From assembly GCA_948567375.1 (NCBI GenBank), contig OX419758.1:49119473-49183472 (forward strand): DNA of 64,000 nucleotides, written 5' to 3'. Each line of letters opens with the position of its first letter. The stretch's first letter is position 1. Source of the stretch: Lunularia cruciata (Eukaryota > Streptophyta > Marchantiopsida > Lunulariales > Lunulariaceae). Shown piece after piece: positions 1-10,170 of this stretch. A model generated the notes under the pieces. That model had not been told where the DNA came from and searched no databases. It saw only the letters and a list, made by a program, of their open reading frames with translations. The position numbers were made by a program, and so were the translations under genes.

Positions 1-1379
1 ATGCTGATTTGTTATCTAGAGCCTATGATCATGATGGAGATGAGCCAGTAGATGATTCCTCCCCGGATGAGGAGCTCATGACAATCTCAGTCACTCAAGA
101 GATTCCAATGAAGTACAAGGAGATTGTGGATTTTGTGACAAGAGGTAACTATCCAGAAGGGATGCATGCTAGGGAGAGGAAGGCCCTTGCAGCAAGATCT
201 AGACCTTACACAATGGTGGAGGATATTCTTTTTCACCAAGGAGCAGATGGTCTACTTCGAAGAGCAGTGGGTAAGGAAGAGTCTATCCTACTCATAAAGG
301 AGTTTCATGAAGGTTTAGTATGTGGAGGACACTTTGCAGGAAAGGTGACTGCTTTCAAGATTCTAGATGCAGGTTACCATTGGAGAGTGATTTTCAAGTA
401 TTTTCTTGATTATTGCAAAACTTGTCATGTTTGTCAAGCTTTTGCTAGAAAGTCTACATCCACTCCACCACTTAGATCAATTCCATTGCTAGGACCTTTT
501 GAGAAGTGGGGAATTGATTTTGTAGGACCTCTCAATAGAACCCCAAGGAACAATCGGTACATTTTGGTAGTTACTGATTACCTTACCAAGTGGGTTGAGG
601 CTAGACCATTGAGGGACAAGAATGAAGATGAAGTGGGTAGATTTCTTTATGAACGCATTATCACTAGGTTTGGATGCCCTTTGGAGTTGGTTTCTGATAG
701 AGGAGGAGAGTTTACAGGAAGCATTACTACAGCCATGCTACAACATTTCTCTATCACACATAGAGTAACTACATCCTATAAGCCAAATTCCAATGGCTTG
801 GCTGAGAGAACCAATCAGACCTTGTGCATGATGTTGGCCAAAGATGCAGAAATAGAGGGGGCTAAACATCATTGGGACAAGAGGATTCATGCAGTTTTGT
901 GGGAGTATAGGACAACCATGAAGACTTCCACTGGATATTCTCCATTCCAATTGGTGTATGGTATTGAGTCTACCTTACCTATTCACTTTAATCTTCCTAC
1001 CTTCCAAAGCATTCATAGGAGATTGAAGAAAGCACAAGGAAGTGATGCAGAGAAGTCAAGGAAGGATCAACTCATGGAGTTGGAAGAGGCAAGAGCAGTT
1101 GCTATGGTTCGAGTGGAGCAAGTCCAAAGGAAACAAAAGGAGAGCTATGACAAGAGGCAAGGCAAGAAGAAGGTGGAGCCTTTCAAAGAAGGTGATTGGG
1201 TAATGTTGTTTGATTCCATTCGATTCAAGAGAGTGCAAAAGAAGTTTTTGCCTAAGTACTTTGGACCTTTCATAGTAGAGAAGGTGTGGGGCAATTACAC
1301 CTATGATCTCAAGGAGTTGGGAGGAAGACACTTTGATAGGATTAACCATGATAAGTTGAAGATGTACCATAGAAGGTAG
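1..1379 (+). CDS. pol: Gag-pol polyprotein, C-terminal part (integrase), family A
   Basis: The frame is open from the first base and stops with TAG at 1377-1379. Counting from the codon at position 9, the zinc-binding HHCC module uses H100, H108, C139 and C142. The catalytic DD35E triad is D170 (in WGIDFVGP), D230 (in SDRGGEF) and E266 (in NGLAERTNQ). A GPF motif (KYFGPFIV) follows near residue 420. No chromodomain follows, since the protein ends in KLKMYHRR. This integrase would insert the cDNA into the chromosome. There are no internal stops, so this part is intact. The first residues belong to the end of RNase H. Confidence 0.93.
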   Translation, partial: ADLLSRAYDHDGDEPVDDSSPDEELMTISVTQEIPMKYKEIVDFVTRGNYPEGMHARERKALAARSRPYTMVEDILFHQGADGLLRRAVGKEESILLIKEFHEGLVCGGHFAGKVTAFKILDAGYHWRVIFKYFLDYCKTCHVCQAFARKSTSTPPLRSIPLLGPFEKWGIDFVGPLNRTPRNNRYILVVTDYLTKWVEARPLRDKNEDEVGRFLYERIITRFGCPLELVSDRGGEFTGSITTAMLQHFSITHRVTTSYKPNSNGLAERTNQTLCMMLAKDAEIEGAKHHWDKRIHAVLWEYRTTMKTSTGYSPFQLVYGIESTLPIHFNLPTFQSIHRRLKKAQGSDAEKSRKDQLMELEEARAVAMVRVEQVQRKQKESYDKRQGKKKVEPFKEGDWVMLFDSIRFKRVQKKFLPKYFGPFIVEKVWGNYTYDLKELGGRHFDRINHDKLKMYHRR

Positions 1380-1427
1380 AGAGACCTTCACTTTGAGGAC
1401 AAAGTGAAAACTTAGTCCGGGGGTAAA

Positions 1428-2115
1428 TGTAACACCCATTTGTGCATGTGTGTGGTATTGTGATATTTAGCTTGGTATTACAAGTACTTAAGAGATATTA
1501 TTTATAGAGATAAAGGATGGTTCTATATTAGTCATGGTTAGCTAAAGTTAGTCATAGCTAAGATAGAGTGGACCTTACTTTAGAGGAAGTAGAAAAGATG
1601 AGCACCACTATTTTGGATTTTAGTGTGTTGACTTGGCATTATTCCTAGGTGTTTGGCTTTGAGGAAAGAGTTGAGAACTCTTAGGCCCGCAAAACTTTTT
1701 GTTTTGGATTCTTCTTTATTCCAAGGATAGCCCATGTGAAGGAATCCTTGACTTAGTGGTTGGGTCAAGATAAGACCACATGCTTAGGGGAATATGCCCA
1801 TGTGAATGGATATTCCTTTCTACTTTTTGACTTTACTTGACTTTTAGTCTAGTAACTTGAGTTACTACGGTAATTAGTAACTTTGGTACGTAACTATTTC
1901 ACAAGTATATAAACAAGGGGTGAGGAGGTACTCATCATCCTTTCATTTGCAACTACCTCTCTCATTGAGTTCTCTAGTGAGCAATGTCTTGAGTCTTGGA
2001 GTGTTAGCCTTGGAGGAGTATGATGGAGTTGGGGTTCCTTGCCTTCTTAGTCCATGGTGCGCTACCATAATAGCCATCAGAGGTTCATCCTGAGTGAGAG
2101 ACAGGCCGGCTCACA
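1428..2115 (+). repeat. 3' LTR of A0 (688 bp)
   Basis: The LTR begins TGTAACACCC directly after the polypurine tract and ends GGCTCACA. Equivalent copies start at 12461, 35644, 40871, 48001, 54910 and 60714. A TATA box (TATATAAA) lies at 1906-1913, so transcription would start near position 510 of the LTR. The base after the LTR (2116) is family B LTR sequence. Confidence 0.95.
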
Positions 2116-4062
2116 GTACAACTTTCTCTTCCTGATTACAAAGTAATTCTTGTAATCGGTCTTCTTCTTTATACCGCACAGACAACTCTCTTTGCCAAAG
2201 TTGCTTCTTCTCCTCCATACTCTCCATCACTCTATCAAGCTCTTGATCCTTCGCTGCTACCCTCGCCATAGCATGGATAAGTTCTAGTCTTGAATCAGCA
2301 AACTGCTGCTTCAAGAGTTTGAATTCAGCTACCTGTCTTTCCCTTGCTATGTCACTCTTCCTCACAAGATCCTCTTGATAATTTACTTCTCTCTTCAGGT
2401 CTTCAATTACCTGACTTTGCTCTATTTCCTCCGCTCGCAGTACTTCTCTCTCCTCCTCACCTCGGGTTATACCTCTCTTCAACTCCGAGTTCTCTTCCTC
2501 TAATCTCAATAGGACCTACAAAACAGTCTTCACCTCTGGACAAGTCGAGTGCATCTCCTACTTCTTGTGCTCCAACTTCACCAACAACGGGCACACTACC
2601 TCTTGCAGGTAATCGACTCCATCACTGGCAACTACTTCCTCCCGCGGAGTGGTCTCTCTTTTCTCCTCGTGTTCTCCTGATACTTGCCTTCTTCTCTAGA
2701 GTCTTCGTATCAGGATTGATGCCTCACTCTCCCAGCTTTCTTCTACCTCTTCCTTCCCTCTACTCGGCCCCGCTTCACACTTCGCCTTACGTTGCGAGCA
2801 AACTCCTCGCTGCACTACGATCTTCTTTTCCTCGGCCACCGGAACTTCATCTTCCAACGGCAAGTTGTCTTCAGCTTCCACCTCGGCTTGCACTTCTTCT
2901 TCTTCCTCGTTAGCCACTAGCGCCGATGTCATCTCTCCTCCTTCTTCATTGTCACTGCTTGTATCTCCACTCTGCAATGTCAGTTCAGGTTCCTCCTCAT
3001 GTTCCGAGTCCTCCGTCTTGAGCTTGGCCTCGCCTTCTGAGTCTTCATCTTCCAACTCAATCACCACCATACTTTGCCTTGGGTTACTTCTCTACATCTT
3101 CTAAGGTTTCTTGCCTTCTTTGGCTTCTCCTTGCCGACTCCTCTTCTTCGTCGGGGTACTTACTACGACCTCCACGTTCTTTCTTGTCTTTGCATAGTAG
3201 TCGTCCGTGCTCCGGATTTGGAGAATATATTGCTGCTCCTCGACATCGACCTCCTTTCGCACATCCAGATGAAAGTGTGACACCATCCGATTCCGCTCCG
3301 CCAAGGTCAATAGATTGAGCCCGAGGTAGAAGTGTGCTGCAAACGGCACAATGTAATGTGGAGGCGACTTATCCTGCAAATTCCACACCATTTGCCTCGT
3401 TCTCCCGTGAAAACACCTCGCCCAATTGATAGGTTCTCCTGCAAACAACTTATGGAAGAACACCGCTTGGTGTTTCATCACATAAGTTGTTCTCTCCGGC
3501 TTCAAGATTGCCATGAGAGCACTCACAATTCCGCTCTTGACATGATCTTTGTAGCTCTCAACCTTATACCCATTCTTTGTTCTTTTTGACGAGAAGGCAT
3601 CTCTCACCTCCTGCGTTTCTTGGGCAATCTCTCCTTTCTCCAAGAACGTGGCTCCCTGCTCCGAGCCTGGCTCCTTCCGAGTATGAGTCTCCAATCCGAC
3701 TCTGTCCAGCGAGCCGGATTTCCTCTCTTTCCTTCTTCCTTGGGTCCATCGAGACACTTACTCTCGATGATTTTTGTCATGCATCCTGGAAAACTCACGT
3801 TCCAGTTCCATGGCAGAAAGGTGATCCGAAGTCGGCTCAAGACTTCAATCCTTGCTATCACATCTAATCTCCAAATCACATGATTTCTCACTGCAAATTC
3901 GGAGTTCTTCTTCCCTCCTCCCATCTCTTCTATTTTCTCACTTTCTCTTGATTTCACTCTCGTGACTTCTCCCTTGCGCACTAACACGAGTCCAACTCTA
4001 TTTCCCTTTCCCCGATCACCTGCAAGATGATTCCTCAACGGCAAAGGAAAATTGCTTGACAT
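2116..4062 (-). pseudogene. LTR-encoded coiled-coil ORF of family B (B0 copy)
   Basis: This reading frame lies wholly inside the LTR and is homologous to the frames at 14162-16038, 22507-29066, 10966-12460 plus 36321-37388, and 8879-10170. The start is an ATG at 4062-4060, 18 bases after the TATA box. The N-terminal half has a conserved block with motifs NGYKVESYKD, YVMKHQAVFFHKLFAGEP and PPHYIVPF. A highly acidic Glu/Asp/Ser stretch follows, then a heptad-like Glu/Lys/Arg/Leu-rich region. One frameshift near 3680 and in-frame stops near 3100 and 2695 break it, and A0 removes the end. The function is unknown. The first block loosely resembles plant transposon-associated domains, which is inference only. 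Confidence 0.7.
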
Positions 4063-4475
4063 TTTGTTGTTGCAGTTTTGATTTTTATAGAGTTGTGCTT
4101 CTTTGTCTTCCGTCACTTTGAGTTCCTACCGAGAAATCACACCTCCAACATGCACCTGTCACTGTCAATCAACCTTTGCGCGTATGAGCCGTCAGTTTTG
4201 AAACGGCCCCTTCTTGAATTTCTCACCCCGACAAAAGGTTGTTAGACTATCTTCGCCTCGGGTTGAGCTCCCCCCCATCCAAAGACAATTTACTTCGGGT
4301 TGTATGCTGACAGGGCATTTCTGAGTACTTTGCCTCGTGACCCGAAGTCACTTTACTTCGGGTTTCCTCCCGAAGACTCCTTTCTTCGCTTTCTTTGGTC
4401 ATACAGGTGCAATCCGACTTCTCTATACACTTCTTCTCCTTTATTTTGAAAAAAACAAAAAATATGGGCACCACA
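2116..4475 (-). repeat. Family B LTR, 5' two-thirds (B0)
   Basis: Read on the minus strand, this LTR begins with TGTGG at 4475 and matches the B2 LTRs (13749 onward and 22094 onward) and the B1 LTR (37759 downward). It is cut at 2116 by A0, and the remaining third must lie left of the window. No polypurine tract or pol lies above 4475, so this is a 5' LTR or a solo LTR. A conserved TATA box (TATAAAAA on the minus strand) is at about 4080-4089. Confidence 0.88.
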
Positions 4476-5002
4476 GGTTGGTCAAACAAGCTTTGACCGG
4501 AGGGAATCTTTTAGGGAATCTTCTTGTAGGAATCTCAAAATCACGTGAGTAAGGTACCATTGGAAATCTCTTGATGAGACAAAGCAAGGGGGAGGGAAGG
4601 CCAGCCTTTCCTCCATCTGGGGAGGGGGGGAACACTTGCACATTTTCGAGGCCTAATTCATCTGTTTAGGCCTCCAAAATTGCCTTCAAAGATTTCAGGC
4701 ATATTTTGGTTCCTACTCTATTAGTAGAAGTCCCCTTTTGGTGATACCTCTTTCTGATCTGTTTAGTCCATCATGTGTAACATCCTTCCAGATGTTACCA
4801 AACCAATTCTCACCTTTAAATCATATGTCTAGCTATTGGTTCTAAGGTTCTCAAGTCTATTTCAGTTTTTGCCCTATTAGTAGAAGTAATCTTTTGGTGA
4901 TACTTCTATCTTATCTATTTTGACCATCATGTATAACATCATTCTAGATGTTACCAAACCAAATTTCACATCTAGATCATATGGCTAGCTCTTGGTATTA
5001 CA
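4476..5002 (-). repeat. Chromovirus C-family LTR fragment
   Basis: Read on the minus strand it begins TGTAATACC at 5002 and matches 62937-63458 of the chromovirus LTR at the right end of the window. It stops abruptly at 4475/4476, where B0 begins, so B0 probably interrupted it and the remaining 0.2 kb lies left of the window. The sequence above 5002 does not resemble the polypurine tract that precedes the C 3' LTR. It is therefore a 5' or solo LTR. Confidence 0.85.
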
Positions 5003-7332
5003 ATAGGTAGTGGAGAGTTGAGAGAAAGGTGTGTTTAAGTTTGAGCAATCTCAAGCAAGAAGGATGTTGGGAGTGAGAGTTGTAGCAAAGCGTGAGCCTT
5101 AGAGCAATAAGGAAATCACTTGAGTAGAAGATGTCCCATGCTCCTAATCTTCCACTCCCAAATCTTTTTCTCATCATGCTTTAGATTCTACACTCTTACA
5201 ACTTACGGACTAGATGGTGGCACATTTTGGGGCAACATTCATGGAGTTGGTGATAGAAACCCAAATCCTATCGTCCTTCCGGTGCTTACATATGAGAAGG
5301 TTTGGGACTTGAAAATCTTTGTGCTCTTATAGATGGAGAATGATTTAATCTCATTCAATGGCTTCAAATTGGGGTTGTGGGGTCCATTTGACAAAAGTAG
5401 AATCAACTAAATAATAGAAAAGTGCAAGTGATTGGGTCCAAGAGGAGAAGTATAGAGTTTTGGACCATCAAAGAAGTGAGGGTAGGGCATTTGAAGAGAA
5501 TAGACCATGATTGAAGAGAAAAGCTGACAAGCTACAACTTGGAGATAGAAAGCAAATGATTTGAGAAATTTGATGGGAGATAGGATCAATTGAATCAAGG
5601 GGAGTAGAATTCATACCCAGGAGCACAAAACCGACAATTTGGAGACCTTTTTGAGACATTATAATGATCTATTAGTGATTTAAAGAGAAGAGAGAGTGCT
5701 TATAGTGTTTAGTGCAAGAAATTCTAGGCTTTGATCAATCTCAAATCAGATCTGGTCAATTGAAGTTGGAGCTCTTGAAAGTGAGGTGTTGGAGATGAGA
5801 TGTTGATTAGGTTTAGAATTTTGGGGGTCACTCCTAAAGTTGTGGTCTGAATCACCTTATGAAAATTTCCAGTATTTTTGGTGGTTAAGTCTTGCACCTT
5901 TGTGCAAAGGTCTCATGTGAATTCCTGAAATAGAGACTCCAGAGTCATGGATCAAGCAGACATGGGTATGTAGAGCTCACAAGTTAGCCTAGCTCAGGAA
6001 TTGATCCATATCTACAAATTGGGGTTGGATTAGTCTATGAAACTCTTTAAGGGTTTAAACAAAGGCACAACTAGCTACTATAAATAGTTTAGTGTCTTTA
6101 GGTCCATGGAGAGTGAGAGCCGGTGCAACAAGTTCTACTAAAACAATTGTCATTAGCTCGGTAGAGCATTTCTATCTTCAATCATGATTGAATGTTAATT
6201 CTCCCATTTTTGTGATTATGATTAAAGATTTTAGGTAGAAAGAGTGATTGTGAGGATTATATGTACCTTTGATCCAGAAAATATGTGGAAAGTTTCCAAG
6301 AATCAGGAGCAAACCCTCAATTACGGATTTCAAAGTTAAGGAAACTACAAAAAATTAGTGAAAATTACAAAAAATTGGCCAAGTGTGAGAGCTTATCAAA
6401 GAAGCTATAGTAATCAGATTATGACTTGCTTCACATTACCATTGGAAAGCATTGGTATTGGATTTTCATTGAGTCCTATATCATTTGAACTATAGGAACA
6501 TAAAAGAAAGTTATTGTCACCTGAGTTACATAGAGTTTTACCCATCAAAAAGATATAAAATTAGTCAACTTGGAGAACAAATTGGTTTAAAGGTTGGAGT
6601 ACAACTTGGAAGAAATTTGGATTATAGATTGAAATCAGCTTGAGGATAGGGCATGAGGCTTTGGAGCTGATTTCTGCCAAAAGCATGGAGAGTTGTTGAA
6701 TTTTGTGGTTGGATCCTCTCTGTGCTTGCATGCTTGTTTGTATGCCCAATTGGGTTGGATTGTTGTGCATATGTTGCGCTTACGCTCTTTCCTTCTAGGA
6801 ATGTTGTGTATTTCTTCTTGGTAATGTTTGAACTGATGACCAATAGACCAAGAGTGCATGTTATGATGATAGGTTAGGTTGCTTGTTACTCTCTTACCTG
6901 GTAGAAGGAATCTTAGAAACAAGAGTGGAGGTTTCTACTGGTTGGGTACCACACATGCTCAAACTAGTAGAAATAGATTTACATACAACCTTTGATCCAT
7001 AAGCTCCATAGCTAGGCACCTTTTGTGTTCCAAAAGAGAGAAAGGCAAAGTACAAAAATGTGCATCTTTTCTTGGTTGGTATAGCCCGAGTCAACTTTGG
7101 ATTTGAAGATCCTTGGATCAGGTTTCCTCAACCCAATATGAAGTGTATTCACTTTGGGTCTTCCACCCTTTGAAGTCTGATCCAAGTCTTCTTCTTCTTC
7201 TATGATATGAATTTAACTTCCTGGGTCAAATCAGATTTCCTACTTTGGATCCAAATCTACCAATTCCCTTCTTTTCTAATACAAATATCACTTCCTATCC
7301 TAAAAATTGCCAAAAAAAATGTGGGTACCACA
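5003..7332. other. Unassigned repeat-like DNA; possible B-type LTR on the minus strand
   Basis: No convincing coding frame is present, and all ORFs here are short. The right edge reads, on the minus strand, TGTGGTACCCACATTTTTTT at 7332, which matches the beginning of the family B LTRs (TGTGGTGCTCAC then a T-run). The block may therefore be the 5' part of a diverged B-like LTR interrupted at 5003 by the C-family LTR. The coiled-coil ORF of family B is not visible in it. 7333-7383 is a short A/T-rich spacer with nothing recognisable. Confidence 0.35.
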
Positions 7333-7383
7333 ATCTTGCTCTAAAAAGATATTTTTTTAAAATTCAATGACAAAGTGGGCTGG

Positions 7384-8084
7384 TGAGACAACCCAAAAAA
7401 GTATCACTTTTGTAGTAATCAACAAGTAACAATTTGTTCCCATAGATATACAAGTAAGAAATGGTCAAATATGAAGTAAACACAACACAACAGTTCTTGG
7501 TCACATCTTTAATCTCTTAGGTAGAAACCACACTCAGAAGAGAGTAACAAGCACTAGATCTGAATCTTGTCACAAATCAAAACACCCATAGTCACATTAA
7601 ATCCTTTCCAAATTGACATTGATTGTGATGATTCAATTCTCCAAAAGAAGGCTACTTCACCATGAAGTGACTTTACCTCAAAATTGTGTTCCACTCCTCC
7701 ACTAAAGGCATAAATTTCTCAATCAAAATTTCTTTGCATCAATCCAATGTTGCGCTCACAAATATCAAATACTACCAACACTCCAATTCCTCACGGATCT
7801 ATCAAAGCATTGCTTTGATTGCTACACACTTAGGATCAAATACAAGAATGAACTTAGCGTTGTGGAATCCAACATCCAACAAGCTCATTGACTACAATTT
7901 AAAATTCTCCAAACACTCACAAACTCATACATAGGATTGACACTCAAAATTAAGCTAAAACAACGAGCACTCACTCAGTAAGCAGCTACAACACTTTGCT
8001 TTACTCAACTTCAAAATAAAATTATTGAATAACAACAACACAACAAATGCTTCCTTTAAATAGGCTTTGCACTTCAACTACCTA
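7384..8084 (-). repeat. Diverged family B-type LTR, 3' end only
   Basis: On the minus strand this ends GGGTTGTCTCA at 7384. It carries the same order of blocks as the LTR ends at 8085 and 10171: the ACAAAAGTGATAC-like block, then TTCTACCTAAGAGATTAAAG. It is an older copy, interrupted at 8085 by another LTR of the same superfamily. It contains no gene. Confidence 0.7.
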
Positions 8085-10170
8085 TGACAACCCAACGAGT
8101 ATCACTTTTGTGGTAATTAAGTAAATAAAGTTATTCCCACAAAGATACAAGTCAGAATAGTCAAATATAAAGTAAATAGTAACAATTCAGTTCTTCTTGG
8201 TTGCATCTTTAATCTCTTAGGTAGAAACCACATCCAAAAGAGAGTAACAAGACTTGATCACAATCTTGTCACAAATTAACACACCATAATCACAACTCCA
8301 TCAAATTCTTCTATCTAAATAAATCTTGATTGTGATGATTCAGGTTTTTTTGAAGAAGGCTACGTCGTTGCAAAACAATCTCATCTCAGAATTACATTTC
8401 ACCCCTCCATTGAAGGCACACTTCCTTGATCAAAATTGCTTTGCATCAACCCCGCATTGTGCTCACAATTATAGAATACTACCAACACTACAATTCCTCT
8501 TAGATCTGTCAAGGCATTGCTTCAATTACAGTTCTCTCAAGATCAAACACATAGAATGAAGATCAGTGCTATGGAATCCAACATCCAATAAGCACACTAA
8601 CTTGCACTTCAAAATTCTCCAAACATTCACAAACACACACAAGAGATTGATACTCAGAATTAAGCTGAAATGATGAGCACTGCTTTACAACACTTCACTT
8701 ATCAACTTCAAAATGTAAATATTGAACAATAGAGCATTGCAAATGCCTCCTTTAAATAGGCTGAGCACTTTGACAATTAGCTTACTACAATACAATTCCC
8801 TAACAAATTTACCAACCTAGAGATCTGAAATGACAATGCACTTCTTCATATGTGCCCCTTCAAATCTCAAAATTATTATTAGTCCGATCCGATGTCAACC
8901 TCAACTTCGGCTTCCAAATCCAATTCCACTTCTTGAATTGCCCCTTCTTTTGGGTCTATCCAATACTGCTACATCTTCTACCTTTTCTTCTACTTCTTCA
9001 CTATGAACTACAATTTCACTCATGGGTAATCTATCTACATCTTTATCCTTTGATCCACTTTTCTCTAACAACTCAGAAAGCTTGCTCAAAGTAACTTGCA
9101 TTCCTACCTCTCTTACTTTGCATTGGATGTTCTTCTTTGGATTCTGAATCTCATCTAACTCCTTTCTTGCTACATCTAATCTGAGAAAAACATTTTCTCT
9201 TGCCTCTAACATCTTCATATCTACTCTCTGCCTTAAACTAATCAAGAACTTATTCAAATTTACATCCTTCACTTTCTTCTTCCTCATCTCTTGCACTAGT
9301 AATTTCAACTCATACAGTCTTGCTTCCTCCAGTTGAACTTTTGATACCGTGCTCAACATCTTTTTCACTCTCATAATTCCTCAATTGTCTCCGGCCTAAG
9401 TATGTTCAACTTCTCTCTCTCTCAACCTGCAGCTCCTGCCTATACATCTTCACCTCATCTTCCAACTTGTCTCTTAATACTTCCTTCTCTTTGCATTCTA
9501 TTTGAGTTGCACTTCCATTCCTTTGATCAACTCATGCAACCTTTCCTCCTAATGACTTGGCATAATTAATTTTCTTTACCCTGCTTGATCTTTCTCCGCT
9601 GCACTTGTCTTCAAGCTCTCCAACTCTTGTCCCATGATTGTTGCTATAGGCTTCAAATGAATCACTCCCACTTGTGCGTCATGCACTTCTGCCCTCAAGA
9701 TCAAAACCTTTGCCATCTGCTCCCTTTGATCTTCTTCTTGCTTTGTCATTGCTTTATCTCTCTTTACAAGATCCTCAGTCAGGCTCTCAATCTCCTTCCT
9801 CTTAAATTCTACTTCAATTTGAAGTTCTTTTACTTCCACTTTCTCCTCAGATTAACTTCCTTCTTAACTCCAAACTTTCTTCATTCATGTATTATACTAC
9901 TTTCAATTCATCTTTCAACTCTACATGACTTCCCGTCAACTCTTCTCTCTTCTTCTCCACCTTCAACAAAAATGACAGACACTCTTTGACAAGTACTCCA
10001 CCCCATCAAAGGCTCTTGCAATTTCTAGATCTTTGGCCTCTGCACTTTGCACTTCTTCTATTGGAGCTTTACTCTAAAGTCTCAATCTTCTCACTCTTAG
10101 AGGCATCTCATCCAAGCTTTCCCCTTCTTCATCTACTTGGCTTGCTTTACTTGTTTTTGCAATTGCAATA
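8085..10170 (-). repeat. Diverged family B-type LTR, 3' half
   Basis: The minus-strand end is GGGTTGTCA at 8085. The non-coding tail (8085-8878) aligns block by block with 10171-10965 and 29067-29859. The upper part holds a relic of the LTR-encoded coiled-coil ORF. It is cut at 10170/10171 by the 3' LTR of B1, so the start of this LTR is displaced or lost beyond B1. Confidence 0.75.
8879..10170 (-). pseudogene. LTR-encoded coiled-coil ORF, oldest copy (C-terminal half)
   Basis: The longest open pieces are 9839-9576 and 9374-8901. They keep the Glu/Lys-rich coiled-coil character and clear landmarks of the B frame: EEARLYELKLLVQE, a block ending SLRQRVD, then KDVDRLPMSE near the C-terminus. 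The frame ends at the same place as in B2, right after a D-I-G-S-D-like tail (stop about 8879). Stops and small indels make it non-functional. It is more diverged than the B0, B1 and B2 copies, so the ORF predates the recent B amplification. Confidence 0.6.

Larger units (their letters stand above)
1..2115 (+). mobile_element. Family A Ty3/gypsy retrotransposon A0, 3' part
   Basis: This is the right-hand end of a gypsy element whose gag, protease and RT lie left of the window. It holds the end of pol, a short 3' untranslated stretch with a G-rich polypurine tract (about 1418-1427) and a complete 3' LTR. The sequence is nearly the same as the 3' end of A2 (46573-48688). At 2116 it passes directly into a minus-strand family B LTR, so A0 was inserted into that LTR. 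Confidence 0.93.

Noticed and set aside
1580..1768. 62-aa ORFs within A LTRs (1580-1768, 35796-35984, 41023-41211, 48153-48341)
   Set aside because: Short frames with no domain, present because the LTRs are near-identical; broken in A3 and A4 with no sign of selection.
2344..2913. Plus-strand Ser/Leu/Pro-rich ORFs (2344-2913, 2865-3104)
   Set aside because: These are the antisense of the Glu/Lys-rich coiled-coil frame; GAA/GAG codons read backwards give Ser, Leu and Phe.
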